From positions 8,908,001 to 8,972,000 of the forward strand of contig JAGTYA010000026.1 in the NCBI GenBank assembly GCA_024291935.2: 64,000 nucleotides of DNA, in the 5' to 3' direction. Of this stretch, positions 35,830 through 46,935 are shown one piece after another. The DNA is from Okapia johnstoni (Eukaryota > Chordata > Mammalia > Artiodactyla > Giraffidae). How positions within the stretch are numbered: position 1 is the first letter of the stretch; the number at the start of each line of letters is the position of its first letter. The notes beneath the pieces are model-generated. The model was given only the letters and a program-made list of their open reading frames with translations. It did not search any database and was not told where the DNA came from. The position numbers and the translations under genes were made by a program.

Positions 35830-35997
35830 ATTCTATGTGTTTCTATAGCTTATTTCTTTTCACTGTTGAATACATGAAATGTATATACATTTTATTTTAA
35901 CTGGCAAAGCCCAACAGGATTGTTTCAAGTTTTTATTTGTCTGTTTGTTCTTTATCGAGATATAATGGACATAAAAAATTGTATGAGGTTAAGATAA

Positions 35998-36222
35998 GGT
36001 GCTTCCCAGGTGGTGCTAGTGGTAAAGAACTCCTCCTGCCACTGCAGGAGATGGAGGAGATGCAGGTTTGGTCCCTAGGATGGAAAGATTCCCTAGAGAA
36101 GGGCAAGGCAACCCACTCCAGTATTCTTGGTTGGGAAATCCCATGGACAGAGAAGCCTGGCTAGCTATATTCCATGGGGTTGCAAAGAATCAGACATGAC
36201 TGAAGTGACTTAGCTCACACGC
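35998..36222 (+). mobile_element. Bov-tA SINE
   Basis: Sense Bov-tA ('cttcccaggtggtgctagtg' to 'gactgaagtgacttagc'), diverged. Confidence 0.88.
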
Positions 36223-36237
36223 AAAAGATGTACAGTG

Positions 36238-36447
36238 GGGGCTTCCCTGGTGGCTTAGTGGTAAAGAATCTGCTGCCAAAGCAGGAGACTGGTGGGTTCA
36301 ATCCCTGGGTAAGGAAGATCCTCTGGAGAAGAAAATGGCAACCAACTCCAGTATTCTTGCATGGGAAATCCATGACAGAGTGGCCTGATAGGCTATAGTC
36401 CATGGGGTTGCAAATAGTTGGACATGACTTAGCAACTAAACAACAAG
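36238..36447 (+). mobile_element. Bov-tA SINE
   Basis: Sense Bov-tA ('gggcttccctggtggctta' to 'gacttagcaactaaacaac'). Confidence 0.92.
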
Positions 36448-36622
36448 ATATACAGCAGTGCTGATTTGATACATTTGTATACTTCAGTATGATTATTATC
36501 ATAGTGTTGGCTACAAGCTAACACTCTAATCATGCCACAAAATTATCATTTCTTTTTTGTGTGGAGAATAATTAAGATCCAGACTAACAACGTTTGAAAT
36601 TTGCAATATAGTATTGTTGACT

Positions 36623-36831
36623 ATGGGCTTTCCTGGTACCTCAGATGGGAAAGAATCTGCCTGCAATGTGGGAGACCCAGGATTGATCCCTGGTTTGGGA
36701 AGATCGCCTGGAGAAGGAAATGGCAACCCACTCCAGTATTCTTGCCAGGAGACTTCCATGGACAGAGGAGCCTGGTAAGCTACAGTCTATGAGATTGCAA
36801 ACTGCCAGACACGACTGAGCAACTAACACAT
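36623..36831 (+). mobile_element. Bov-tA SINE
   Basis: Sense Bov-tA ending 'cgactgagcaactaacaca', followed by a short CA-rich tail to about 36,848. Confidence 0.92.
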
Positions 36832-37397
36832 ACACACATACACACACCTACATTGTTTACTATAATCACAAATTATGCATTACATCTTATCTACTAGTTG
36901 CAAATTTGTACCATTAAACATTTCCCCAATTCCCCCATCTCCTGATAACCACCATCCTACTTATACCATCTTACACAAGTTTGACTTTTTTGCATTTGAT
37001 TTGACATCTAACTTATTTACAGTATCTGTTATTCTCTGTCTGACTTATCTTACTTAGCACAGTGCTGTCAAGGTCTATTCATGTTTTCACAAATAACACT
37101 TCTATTTTTCTCATGACTGAATAACATCCCCTTGTTTAAACTTACACTATATTTTTAACCATTCACTTTCAGATGGACACTTATGTTGCTTCTTGCTTAC
37201 TGTAAAAAATAATCATGGGAGTGCAAATATCTTTTCGTTGTCCTGTTTTCATTCCTTTTGCATATAAAACAAGAAATACGATTGCTGGATTATATGCTAT
37301 TTAAAAAAAAATTTGTGAAATCTCTATGCTGTTTTCCATAGTGACTACACCAATTCATATTAGCACCAAGTATTGCCTCTACTCCACATATTAACAT

Positions 37398-37603
37398 CCC
37401 TGGCAGCTCAGTGGTAAAGAATCCGCCTGCAGTGCAGGAGAGGGAGGCTTGATCCTTAGGTCGAGAAGATCCCCTGGAGAAGGAAATGACAACCCACTCC
37501 AGTATTCTTGCCTGGAAAATTCCAAAGACAGAGGATCCTGGCAAGATATAGTACATGGCATCGCAAAAGTGTCGGACAATACTCAGCAATTAAATAACAA
37601 CCA
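37398..37603 (+). mobile_element. Bov-tA SINE
   Basis: Sense Bov-tA starting 'ccctggcagctcagtggtaa' and ending 'atactcagcaattaaataac'. Confidence 0.9.
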
Positions 37604-37651
37604 TAACCACATACTCACCAACACTTATTATCTCTTGTCTTCTTGATGATA

Positions 37652-38065
37652 GCTGTTAATGAAAAATTAATCAATAGTCAATCCAAAGGAGAAATAGAGA
37701 ATTTTATTCGAACCAGACTGAGTATTATAATCTAGGAGACAGACTGTCAGAAAAGTCTAAGGACTGTTCTATTTGTTAGAAATCGAAGGCACAGTCATAT
37801 ATATTCTTGAGACAAAGAAACTTACATCACAAATGACACACTGACATTTTGCATCAAGTTCACCAAAGATACATAGTCCAGTTCTGCACACAACAAACAG
37901 GTCACCATTACTTGTTACAGTTGAGCAAACATTCACATCCTTGAGGAGCTCTGATTAATGTATAATGCAGATACACATTGCACACGAAGGAGGGATCAGT
38001 ATGGGCAGGGAATATGTCATGCTTAAATTTTCTTGTCCTGCTTGAAAGTATAAATTTTATTCCAT
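37652..38065 (-). mobile_element. possible solitary retroviral LTR
   Basis: A segment of about 410 bp inserted in an ancient L1. On the minus strand it has AATAAA-type signals and a terminal 'attaaca' end; the 5-bp word 'atagc' occurs on both sides. No retroviral coding sequence is seen. The family was not identified, so LTR origin is an inference from size, ends and short target duplication. Confidence 0.4.
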
Positions 38066-38214
38066 CATAGCCACTCTAAGACATGTGAGGTGATTCTCCA
38101 ATATACTTTTGATTTTCTTTTCCATGATGATCAATGATGTTGAGCAACTGTCCAAAAAGTGATGGCCATTTGTATGTCTTCTTTAGGAAAATGTCTATTA
38201 GGGTTCTTTGTCTA

Positions 38215-41200
38215 TTTTTATTTATTTATTTATTTTTAATAAATTTATTTATTTTAGTTGGAGGCTAATTACCTTACAATATTGTAGTGGTTTTTGCAAT
38301 ACATTGACATGAATCAGCCATGGGTTTACACGTGTTCCCCATCCTGAACCCCCCTTCTTCTTCCCTCCCCATCCCATCCCTCTGGGTTATCCCATTGCCC
38401 CAGCCCTGAGCATTTGTCTCATGCATCGAACCTCGAATGGTGTTCTGTTTCACATATGGTAATATACATGTTTCATTGCTATTCTCTCAGAACGTCCCTG
38501 GAGAAGGCAATGGCACCCCACTCCAGTACTCTTGCCTGGAAAATCCCATGGATGGAGGAGCCTCGTAGGCTACAGTCCATGGGGTCGCTAAGAGTCGGAC
38601 ACGACTGAGTGACTTCACTTTCCCTTTTCCCTTTCATGCACTGGAGAAGGAAATGGCAACCCACTCCAGTATTCTTGCCTGGAGAATCCTAGGGACGGCA
38701 GAGCGTGGTGGGCTGCCGTCTATAGGGTCGCACAGAGTCGGACACGACTGAAGCGACTCAGCAGCAGCAGCAGCAGCAGAATGTCCCACCCTCACCTTCT
38801 CCCTCAGAGTCCATAAGACTGTTCTATGCATCTGTGTCTCTTATTCTATCTCACATATAGGGTTATCATTATCATCTTTCAAATTCCATATATATGCATT
38901 AGTATACTGTATTGGTGCTTTTCTTTCTGGCTTACTTCACTCTGTATAATGGGCTCCAGTTTCATCCATCTCAATAGAACTGATTCAAATGTATTCTTTT
39001 TAATGGCTGAGTAATATTCCATTGTGTATATGTACCACTGCTTCCTTATCCATTCGTCTGCTGATGGCCATCTAGGTTGCTTCCTGTCCTGGCTATTGTA
39101 AACAGTGCTGCGATGAACATTGGGGTACACGCGTCTCTTTCAATTCTGGTTTCCTCGGTGTGTATGCCCAGCAGTGGGACTGCTGGGTCATATGGCAGTT
39201 CTATTCCCAGTTTTTTAAGGAATCTCCACACTGTTCTCCATAGTGGCTGTACTAGTTTGCATTCCCATCAACAGTGTAAGAGGGTTCCCTTTTCTCCACA
39301 CCCTCTTCAGCATTTATTGCTTGTAGACTTTTGGATAGTAGCCATTCTGACTGGTGTGAAATGGTACCTCATTGTGGTTTTGATTTGCATTTCTCTAATA
39401 ATGAATGATGTTGAGCATCTTTTCATGTGTTTGTTAGCCATCTGTATGTCCTCTATGGAGAAATGTCTGTTTAGTTCTTTGGCCCATTTTTTGATTGGGT
39501 CGTTTATTTTTCTGGAATTGAGCTGCAGGAGTTGCTTGTATATTTTTGAGATTAATTGTTTGTCTGTTGCTTCGTTTGCTATTATTTTCTCCCATTCTGA
39601 AGGCTGTCTTTTCACCTTGCTTATCGTTTCCTTTGTTGTGCAGAAGCTTTTAACTTTAATTAGGTCCCATTTATTTGTTTTTGCTTTTATTTCCAATATT
39701 CTGGGAGGTGGGTCATGGAGGATCCTGCTGTGATTTATGTCGGAGAGTGTTTTGCCTATGTTTTCCTCTAGGAGTTTTATAGTTTCAGGTCTTACATTTA
39801 AATCTTTAATTCATTTTGAGTTTATTTTTGTGTATGGTGTTAGAAAGTGTTCTAGTTTCATTCTTTTACAAGTGGTTGACCAGTTTTCCCAACACCACTT
39901 GTTAAAGAGATTGTCTTTTCTCCATTGTATATTCTTGCCTCTTTTGTCAAAGATAAGGTGTCCATAGGTGCGTGGATTTATCTCTGGGCTTTCTATTTTG
40001 TTCCATTGATCTATATTTCTATCTTGGTGCCAGTACCATACTGTCTTGATGACTGTGGCTTTGTAGTAGACCCTGAAGTTAGGCAGATTGATTCCTCCAG
40101 TTCCATTCTTCTTTCTCAAGATTGCTTTGGCTATTCGAGGTTTCTTATATTTCCATACAAATTGTGAAATGATTTGTTCTAGTTCTGTTAAAAATACCGG
40201 TTGGTAGCTTGATAGGGATTGCATTGAATCTATAGATTGCTTTGGGTAGTATACTCATTTTCACTATATTAATTCTTCCAATCCATGTACATGGTATATT
40301 TCTCCATCTGTTTGCGTCCTCTTTGATTTCTTTCATCAGTGTTTTATAATTTTCTATATATAAGTCTTTTGTTTCTTTAGGTAGATATATTCCTAAGTAT
40401 TTTATCCTTTTTGTTGCAATGGTGAATGGTATTGTGTCCTTAATTTCTCTTTCTGTTTTCTCATTATTGGTGTATAGGAATGCAAGGGATTTCTGTGTGT
40501 TAATTTTATATCCTGCAACTTTACTATATTCATTGATTAGCTCTAGTAGTTTTCTGGTAGAATCTTTAGGGTTTTCTATGTAGAGGATCATGTCATCTGC
40601 AAACAGTGAGAGTTTTGCTTCTTCTTTTCCTATCTGTATTCCTTTTATTTCTTTTTCAGCTCTGATCACTGTGGCCAAAACTTCCAAAACTATGTTGAAT
40701 AGTAGTGGTGAAAGTGGGCACCCTTGCCTTGTTCCTGACTTTAGGGGAAATGCTTTAATTTTTCACCATTGAGGATAATGTTTGCTGTGGGTTTGTCATA
40801 TATAGCTTTTATTATGTTGAGGTATGTTCCTTCTATTCCTGCTTTCTGGAGGGTTTTTATCATAAATGAATGTTGAATTTTGTCAGAGGCTTTTTCTGCA
40901 TTTATTGAGATAATCATATGGTTTTTATCTTTCAATTTGTTAATGTTGTGTATTACATTTATTGACTTGTGGATTTTAAAGAAACCTTACATTCCTGGGA
41001 TAAAGCCCGCTTGATCATGATGTATGATCTTTTTAATATGATGTTGGATTCTGTTTGCTAGAATTTTAGTAAGGATTTTTGCATCTATGTTCATCAGTGA
41101 TATTGGCCTGTAGTTTTCTTTTTTTGTGGCATCTTTGTCTGGTTTTGGAATTAGGGTGATGGTGGCCTCATAGAATGAGTTTGGAAGTTTACCATCTTCT

Positions 41201-43232
41201 GCAATTTTCTGGAAGAGTTTGAGTAGGATAAGTGTTAGCTCTTCTCTCTAAATTTTTGGTAGAATTCAGCTGTGAAGCCGTCTGGTCCTGGGCTTTTGTT
41301 TGCTGGAAGATTTCTGATTACAGTTTCGATTTCCGTGCTTGTGATGGGTCTGTTAAGATCTTCTATTTCTTCCTGGTTCAGTTTTGGAAAGTTATACTTT
41401 TCTAAGAATTTGTCCATTTCTTCCAAGTTGTCCATTTTATTGGCATATAGCTGTTGGTAATAGTCTCTTATGATCCTTTGTATTTCTGTGTAGTCTGTTG
41501 TGATCTCTCCATTTTCATTTCTAATTTTGTTGATCTGATTCTTCTCCCTTTGTTTCTTGATGAGTCTGGCTAATGGTTTGTCAATTTTTTTTATCTTCTT
41601 GAAAAAACAGCTTTTAGTTTTGTTGATTTTTGCTATGGTCTCTTTTGTTTCTTTTGCATTTATTTCTGCCCTAATTTTTAAGATTTCTTTCCTTCTACTA
41701 ACCCTGGGGTTCTTCATTTCTTCCTTCTCTAGTTGCTTTAGGTGTAGAGTTAGGTTATTTATTTGATTTTTTTCTTGTTTCTTGAGTACTCCTGTATTGC
41801 TATGAACCTTCCCCTTAGCATTGCTTTTACAATGTCCCATAGGTTTGGGGTTTTGTGTTTTCATTTTCATTCGTTTCTATGCATATTTTGATTTCTTTTT
41901 TGATTTCTTCTGTGATTTGTTGGTTATTCAGAAGCGTGTTGTTTAGCCTCCATATGTTGGAATTTTTAATAGTTTTTTTTCCTGTAATTGAGGTCTAATC
42001 TTACTGCACTGTGGTCAGAGAAGATGGCTGGGATGATTTCAATTTTTTTGAATTTACCAAGGCTAGATTTATGGCCCTGGATGTGATCTATGCTGGAGAA
42101 AGTTCCCTGTGCACTTGAGAAAAAGGTGAAATTGCTTATTTTGGGGTGGAAAGTCCTGTAAATATCAATTAAATCTAACTTGTCTATTGTATCATTTAAA
42201 GTTGGTGTTTCCTTGTTAATTTTCTGTTTAGTTGATCTATCCATATGTGTGAGTGAAGTATTAAAGTCTCCCACTATTATTCTGTTATTGTTAGTTTCCC
42301 CTTTCATACTTGTTAGTATTTGCCTTACATATTGTGGTGCTCCTATGTTGGGTGCATATATATTTATAATTGTTATATCTTCTTGGATTGATCCTTTGAT
42401 CATTATCTAGTGTCCTTCTTTGTCTCTTTTCACAGCCTTTATTTTAAAGTCTATTTTATCTGAAATGAGTATTGCGACTCCTGCTTTCTTTTGGTCTCCG
42501 TTTGCATGAAATATGTTTTTCCATCCCTTCACTTTCAGTCTGTATGTGTCCCTAGTTTTGAGGTGGGTCTCTTGTGGACAGCATATATAGGGGTCTTGTT
42601 TTTGTATCCACTCAGCCAGTCTTTGTCTTTTGGTTGGGGCATTCAACCCATTTACATTTAAGGTAATTATTGATAAGTATGGTCCTGTTGCCATTTACTT
42701 TGTTGTTTTGAGTTCGTGTTTAAACATCCTTTCTGTGTTTCCTGTTTAGAGAAGATCCTTTAGCATTTGTTGGAGAGCTGGTTTTGTGGTGCTGAATTCC
42801 CTCAGCTTTTGCTTGTCTGTAAAGCTTTTGAATTCTCCTTCATATCTGAATGAGATCTTTGCTGGGTACAGTAATCTGGGTTGTAGATTATTCTCTTTCA
42901 TTACTTTAAGTATGTCCTGCCATTCCCTTCTAGCCTGAAGAGTTTCTATTGAAAGATCAGCTGTTATCCTTATGGGGATCCCCTTGTGTGTTATTTGTTG
43001 TTTCAACCTTGCTGCTTTTAATATTTGTTCTTTGTGTTTGATCTTTGTTAATTTGATTAATATGTGTCTTGGGGTGTTTCGCCTTGGGTTTATCCTGTTT
43101 GGGACTCTGGGTTTCTTGGACTTCTGTGACTATTTCCTTCCCCATTTTAGGGAAATTTTCACTATTATCTCCTTGAGTATTTTTTCATGGCCTTTCCTTT
43201 TATCTTCTTCTTCTAGGACTCCTATTTTTAAA
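38215..43232 (-). mobile_element. long antisense L1, 5'-truncated in ORF1
   Basis: From the 3' tail (38,215) through the 3' UTR, ORF2 C-terminus (39,307-39,696), reverse transcriptase (40,145-40,687; [12 protein letters not shown]), linker (41,235-41,870), endonuclease with its start [19 protein letters not shown] (42,694), and ORF1 C-terminal half (42,746-43,145). Truncated at about 43,232. Several frameshifts and stops break ORF2. A BOV-A2 SINE is nested at 38,499. Its 5' part from 39,767 on is duplicated at 46,936-50,445. Confidence 0.92.
38499..38779 (+). mobile_element. BOV-A2 SINE dimer nested in L1
   Basis: Two sense units ('tggagaaggcaatggcaccc' and 'ctggagaaggaaatggcaac') end in a (GCA)n tail. 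'aacgtccc' at 38,491-38,498 and 'aatgtccc' at 38,780-38,787 form the target duplication. Confidence 0.92.
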
Positions 43233-43306
43233 TTGGATTACTTGGTATTTTGTTATTGAATTGTAGGAGTTACTTTGAATTTTGGATATTAACCCTTTTT
43301 GAAATA

Positions 43307-43846
43307 TCCTTGGAAGGAAAGTTATGACCAACCTAGATAACGTATTAAAAAGCAAAGATATTACTTTGCCATCAAAGGTCCATCTAGTCAAGGCTATGGT
43401 TTTTCTGGTGGTCATGTATGGATGTGAGAGTTGGACTATAAAGAAAGCTGAGTGCCGCAGAATTGATGCTTTTGAACTGTGGTGTTGGAGAAGACTCTTG
43501 AGAGTCCCTTGGACTGCAAGGAGATCCAACCAGTCCATCCTAAAGGAGATCAGTCCTGGATGTTCATTGGAAGGACTGATGTTGAAGCTGAAACTCCAAT
43601 ATTTTGGCCACCTGATGCGAAGAGCTGACTCATTGGAAAAAACCCTGATGCTGGGAAAGATTGAGGGAAGGAGGAGAAGGGGACGACAGAGGATGAGATG
43701 GCTGGATGGCATCACCAACTCAATGGACATGGGTTTAGGTGGACTCAGGGAGTTGGTGACGAACAGGGAGGCCTAGCGTGCTGCAGTTCATGGGGTCGCA
43801 AAGTGTCAGACACAACTGAGCAACTGAACTGAACTGAACTGAGATA
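43307..43846 (+). mobile_element. BovB 3' fragment (copy A)
   Basis: 150-codon open reading of the BovB C-terminus ([46 protein letters not shown]), then the terminal 'gaactgaactgaactgag'. A short old L1 remnant precedes it at 43,233-43,306. Confidence 0.9.
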
Positions 43847-43849
43847 TCT

Positions 43850-44255
43850 AACTTGGCAGTATTTTCAAATCCATACTTTGGATGGATGTAATACTTCACA
43901 GCAATAAAAAGGAATGAAATACCAATACAAACAAAAAAAGGTATGAATTTCAAGTGCAATATACAAAGCAAATGTCAATAAAAAAAAGTATAAATCTGTA
44001 ATAAACTTACATGATGTTCTAGGAGAAACAAAGTTAACACCTAGTGAAATACACAGTGGAAGAGGATTGAAGGCTAAGGGACAATTCTGACTGAGGAATG
44101 AGCACAAAAGTAATTTCCGGGTGATGGAATTTAGTCTGCCTGTTGATTGGATTGTATTTGACCCTGGTGTATGAATTTATACAAATACACTGAATTTTGA
44201 CCTTGAGATTGATACTTTTTACCATGTGTAAACTACACCAAAAATAAGGGAAACA
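43850..44255 (+). mobile_element. old L1 3' end (copy A)
   Basis: 'ggatggatgtaatacttcac' followed by 'agcaataaaaaggaatgaaa' and later text typical of old mammalian L1 3' UTR. Duplicated at 51,060-51,470. Confidence 0.65.
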
Positions 44256-44261
44256 CATACG

Positions 44262-44342
44262 ACAGCAACATGAGACAGCACCAGAGCTCACATGGGGTCT
44301 CAGAGTCAGACATGACTTAGCGACCAAATAACAATAACAACA
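44262..44342 (+). mobile_element. SINE 3' remnant (copy A)
   Basis: Last part of a sense Bov-tA: 'cagagtcagacatgactta' and a (CAATAA)-like tail. Duplicated at 51,478-51,561. Confidence 0.75.
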
Positions 44343-45349
44343 GGCCCTCTTAGCCCCTTGTCCTCTGGGCTGGTGATTGGAGTGGCAGCCCTGAAGATCT
44401 CTGAATTGCCTTCGCAGTCATTCTTCCACGACCTTGAACAATAATAGCTTTGCTTCTGTTGAGATGGCTGATCCATAACAATTTCCTTATCAAACAGTCA
44501 CTTGGTCACCCCCTTATAATATTTTAAATTATGTATGCTTACTTTTTAAAAACATGAACATAAAAAATCACAAAGAAAAAGTAATCACTTAAAATTTGAC
44601 CACTTAAAGTTCACCATTGTTACCATTTCAATGAATGTATCTCCAAAAAGAACATAATTTTCTATTTGGCAGTGATCTATGACATCAAAAGTATCATGCA
44701 CTAAGTTTACAGATATACTGGTATCTACTTCTAGACCTCTTTTGATGTTCAGTTGCATATGCTATACTGTTCTGACTTTTGCAAATTTATTTAGAGTTCA
44801 TCATATGGTGCTCCTTACATGAACCTGCCATGGTATTCCTCTGTTTCTGAATCATCTTGTCTATTAATAATTTATTGATAAATTTGAAAATTTTTTGACT
44901 CCTTCCGCTCAAAATGGGATTGTTCATGGAATTACATATTCTCATTTATTATATATTTAATTGCCAATTAATGCAATAATTGTAAATGAGATGTATTTTT
45001 CAAGTGTATTTTCTTGCCATTTTGTAGATATAAAGGAGATATCTACTCCTGGAGATATTTTTTCTTCATATTTTTTTCTTCCTCACCAGCAAGACCATGA
45101 AGAGCCTTAAAATTTTGTCACTTTTATGTAAGAATCTTTTTCATTTATTTTTCTTGAGAAATTTTTGGCTGAAAAACCAAAGGAGAAACAATAAATCAAA
45201 CAACCAATCAGAAAATAAGAATAGACACTATGAAAGAGAAAAAATAAAAATAAGTTTGGATGCCCTCCTAGTACAAATGCAAACTGATCCCTAGCCATCA
45301 GCTTCTTTCATTGTTGCTATTGAGTCACAGATTCCTTACCACTGAATCA
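44343..45349. other. 3' flank of gene 2 (copy A)
   Basis: From about 44,500 it aligns with 4,560-5,700 downstream of gene 1. No coding sequence recognised. It holds the conserved AATAAA complement at 44,871-44,876. Confidence 0.55.
44871..44876 (-). promoter_or_regulatory. candidate polyadenylation signal, gene 2 (copy A)
   Basis: AATAAA on the minus strand in the same context as 5,283-5,288 of gene 1. Conservation between paralogues is the only support. Confidence 0.28.
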
Positions 45350-45565
45350 GGGTGGCTCAGTGGTGACTCTGTGGTAAAGAACTCTTCTGCCAGTGCAAGA
45401 GACACAGGTTTGATCCCTGGGTCAGAATCCCTGGAGAAGGGACTAGCAGTCCACTCCAATATTCTTGCCTGGGAAATTCCATGGAGAGAGAGGAGCCTCG
45501 TGGGCTACAGTCCATGGGGTCCCAAAAAAATTAGACATGACTTAGCGACTAAACAGCACCAACTG
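45310..45565 (+). mobile_element. Bov-tA SINE pair at gene 2 3' end (copy A)
   Basis: A sense Bov-tA ('ggtggctcagtggtgactct' to 'gacttagcgactaaacagc') directly after a short antisense SINE-like piece ('cagattccttaccactga'). Copy B has the same at 52,525-52,782. Confidence 0.85.
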
Positions 45566-45610
45566 TGCAGGCACAAGAAAGCACTTGAAAGTGCCACTCG
45601 CACTTGGTCT
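45505..45610 (-). pseudogene. SLC22A9-like: gene 2 exon 10 remnant in copy A
   Basis: Corresponds to 52,722-52,827 of copy B. The 327-bp loss at 45,610/45,611 removes the splice acceptor and the first 30 bases, so this copy cannot be spliced as in copy B. Either a real deletion allele or an assembly fault. Confidence 0.5.
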
Positions 45611-46390
45611 CACAACCCAACGAACTACCAGAATCCAGGAGAGACCTGGAACAGACCCTTCTCTAGAGCCTTCAGAGAATGTAGAGTCCTGCCAACAACT
45701 TGAGCTCAGACTTTCAGCCTCCTGAAATTTGAGACAGTAAATTTATTTTGCTTAAGTCACTCAGCTTGTCAGATTCCACTGTAGAAGCCCTATGAAACTA
45801 AGATACAATGTTATCTATGCCTTACATAACCTTACATATGCCTTACATATGCCTCAGGCCTTACAATGCCTTTTCCAGTTTCTTATTATCCTCAATCTTT
45901 GCATAACTTGTGGCAGCAAAGCTGACTGAATCTTACAGCCACATGCAAACAAATAACTTTTTTATTACCTTTCCACAGAAAGTCCTTAACTAAATGTGAT
46001 TTTCCTAACAATGCTCCTTCACTGGTCATCTCATTTCTTTCCCCTCTATCCCAAGCTCTTATGGATCTGAGGATCATGATCCCAATATGAATGTGTGTTT
46101 CTCATGAGGACAGGTAGGATGTACCATCACAACAGAGCTAATTACCATCACTTCAGCACTAAAACTACCAATGAGAATAGGGCAGAGGGGATCTCTGCAG
46201 TCTAGACTAGAACTCACAATGGATGGAAATGACCTTGTCTCTCATGAAGACAATGGCCCCAAGATGGGAGTATCCCAGGCAAGGCTCCACCTCCCCAGTG
46301 ATCTGAGGGACTCATGTGGTATGTTGCCTTTCTCACTCACAGGTCCAAAGCACACAGTCCCTCCCAGGGGATGGTAGAAGGTTTACTCAC

Positions 46391-46596
46391 TTATTTTCCA
46401 CATCCAAGATGGTGTCAGGAATGGGCAGATTTTTGGTTTCAGGTAGAAGAAGAATGAGAAGACCAGAAATGATGGGAAAGGGCTCCATAGATGATCCAGG
46501 GCAAGGTGGGTAGATACACTACTAGGGTCATCAAGAGGGGAGCCAGGGTTGCCCCACACCTACTAGCTAACATATCTAATCCTGAAGCGTTTTGCC
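46391..46596 (-). pseudogene. SLC22A9-like: gene 2 exon 9, copy A, two frameshifts
   Basis: 206 bp against 204 in copy B. One extra base lies in the 'gggaaaggg' run near 46,477 and one in the T run near 46,590. The exon reads [19 protein letters not shown] in one frame and then breaks. Splice sites are kept. Both changes are homopolymer length errors and lie close to the seam, so I read them as sequence error rather than gene death. Confidence 0.8.
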
Positions 46597-46935
46597 CTGA
46601 AGGAGTAAATGACATGATGTAGTAATTCAGTAAATATCGGCACATAAAATTTGTGAGATATTATTCTGACTGGGTTATGGAATGCAACAAAACACAATTA
46701 CTATATTCATGAGCTTGATGATAAACCCTTGTTATTGAGATTTGCTCCCTGGTTTTCTAGCTGTCTTTGTCAAAGTGTATTGATACATTTTCATCATTTT
46801 ACATGGAATGTTACACATTGCACCTATAGTAATAAGAGATCTAAAAGATTAATGAGAAGATACACCAAATTACAGCTCAGAACAACACACAGAACAGTCG
46901 GGTTTTTCAATTAACTTTGGCTATAGTTGCTATTG

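Larger units (their letters stand above)
36860..38210 (-). mobile_element. ancient L1 with nested SINE and LTR-like piece
   Basis: Antisense ancient L1 3' region ('gattgctggattatatgct', 'ccatagtgactacaccaat', then 'tttgtatgtcttctttagg'). It is interrupted by a SINE at 37,398-37,603 and by an LTR-like segment at 37,652-38,065; L1 sequence continues on both sides. Confidence 0.7.
39767..46935. repeat. copy A of a 7.2-7.5 kb tandem duplication
   Basis: Contains part of the long L1, a BovB, an old L1 3' end, SINE pieces and the 3' region of gene 2 including exon 9. It is repeated at 46,936-54,482. It lacks 327 bp present in copy B (junction 45,610/45,611) and has extra single bases in its last 1.5 kb. 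Confidence 0.95.

Noticed and set aside
36238..36300. tRNA-like sequence in several Bov-tA copies
   Set aside because: They are SINE heads derived from tRNA, not tRNA genes; no proper cloverleaf and always followed by SINE body.
40145..42694. series of open frames on the minus strand with FADDMILY and [12 protein letters not shown] motifs
   Set aside because: L1 ORF2 reverse-transcriptase and endonuclease pieces of one broken element.
43324..43776. 150-codon open frame with GCESWTIKKAE
   Set aside because: C-terminal fragment of the BovB polyprotein without its reverse-transcriptase core.
44343..44500. moderately GC-rich block possibly coding
   Set aside because: Open frames are short, no splice-phase match to SLC22 exons, and no similar block beside gene 1.
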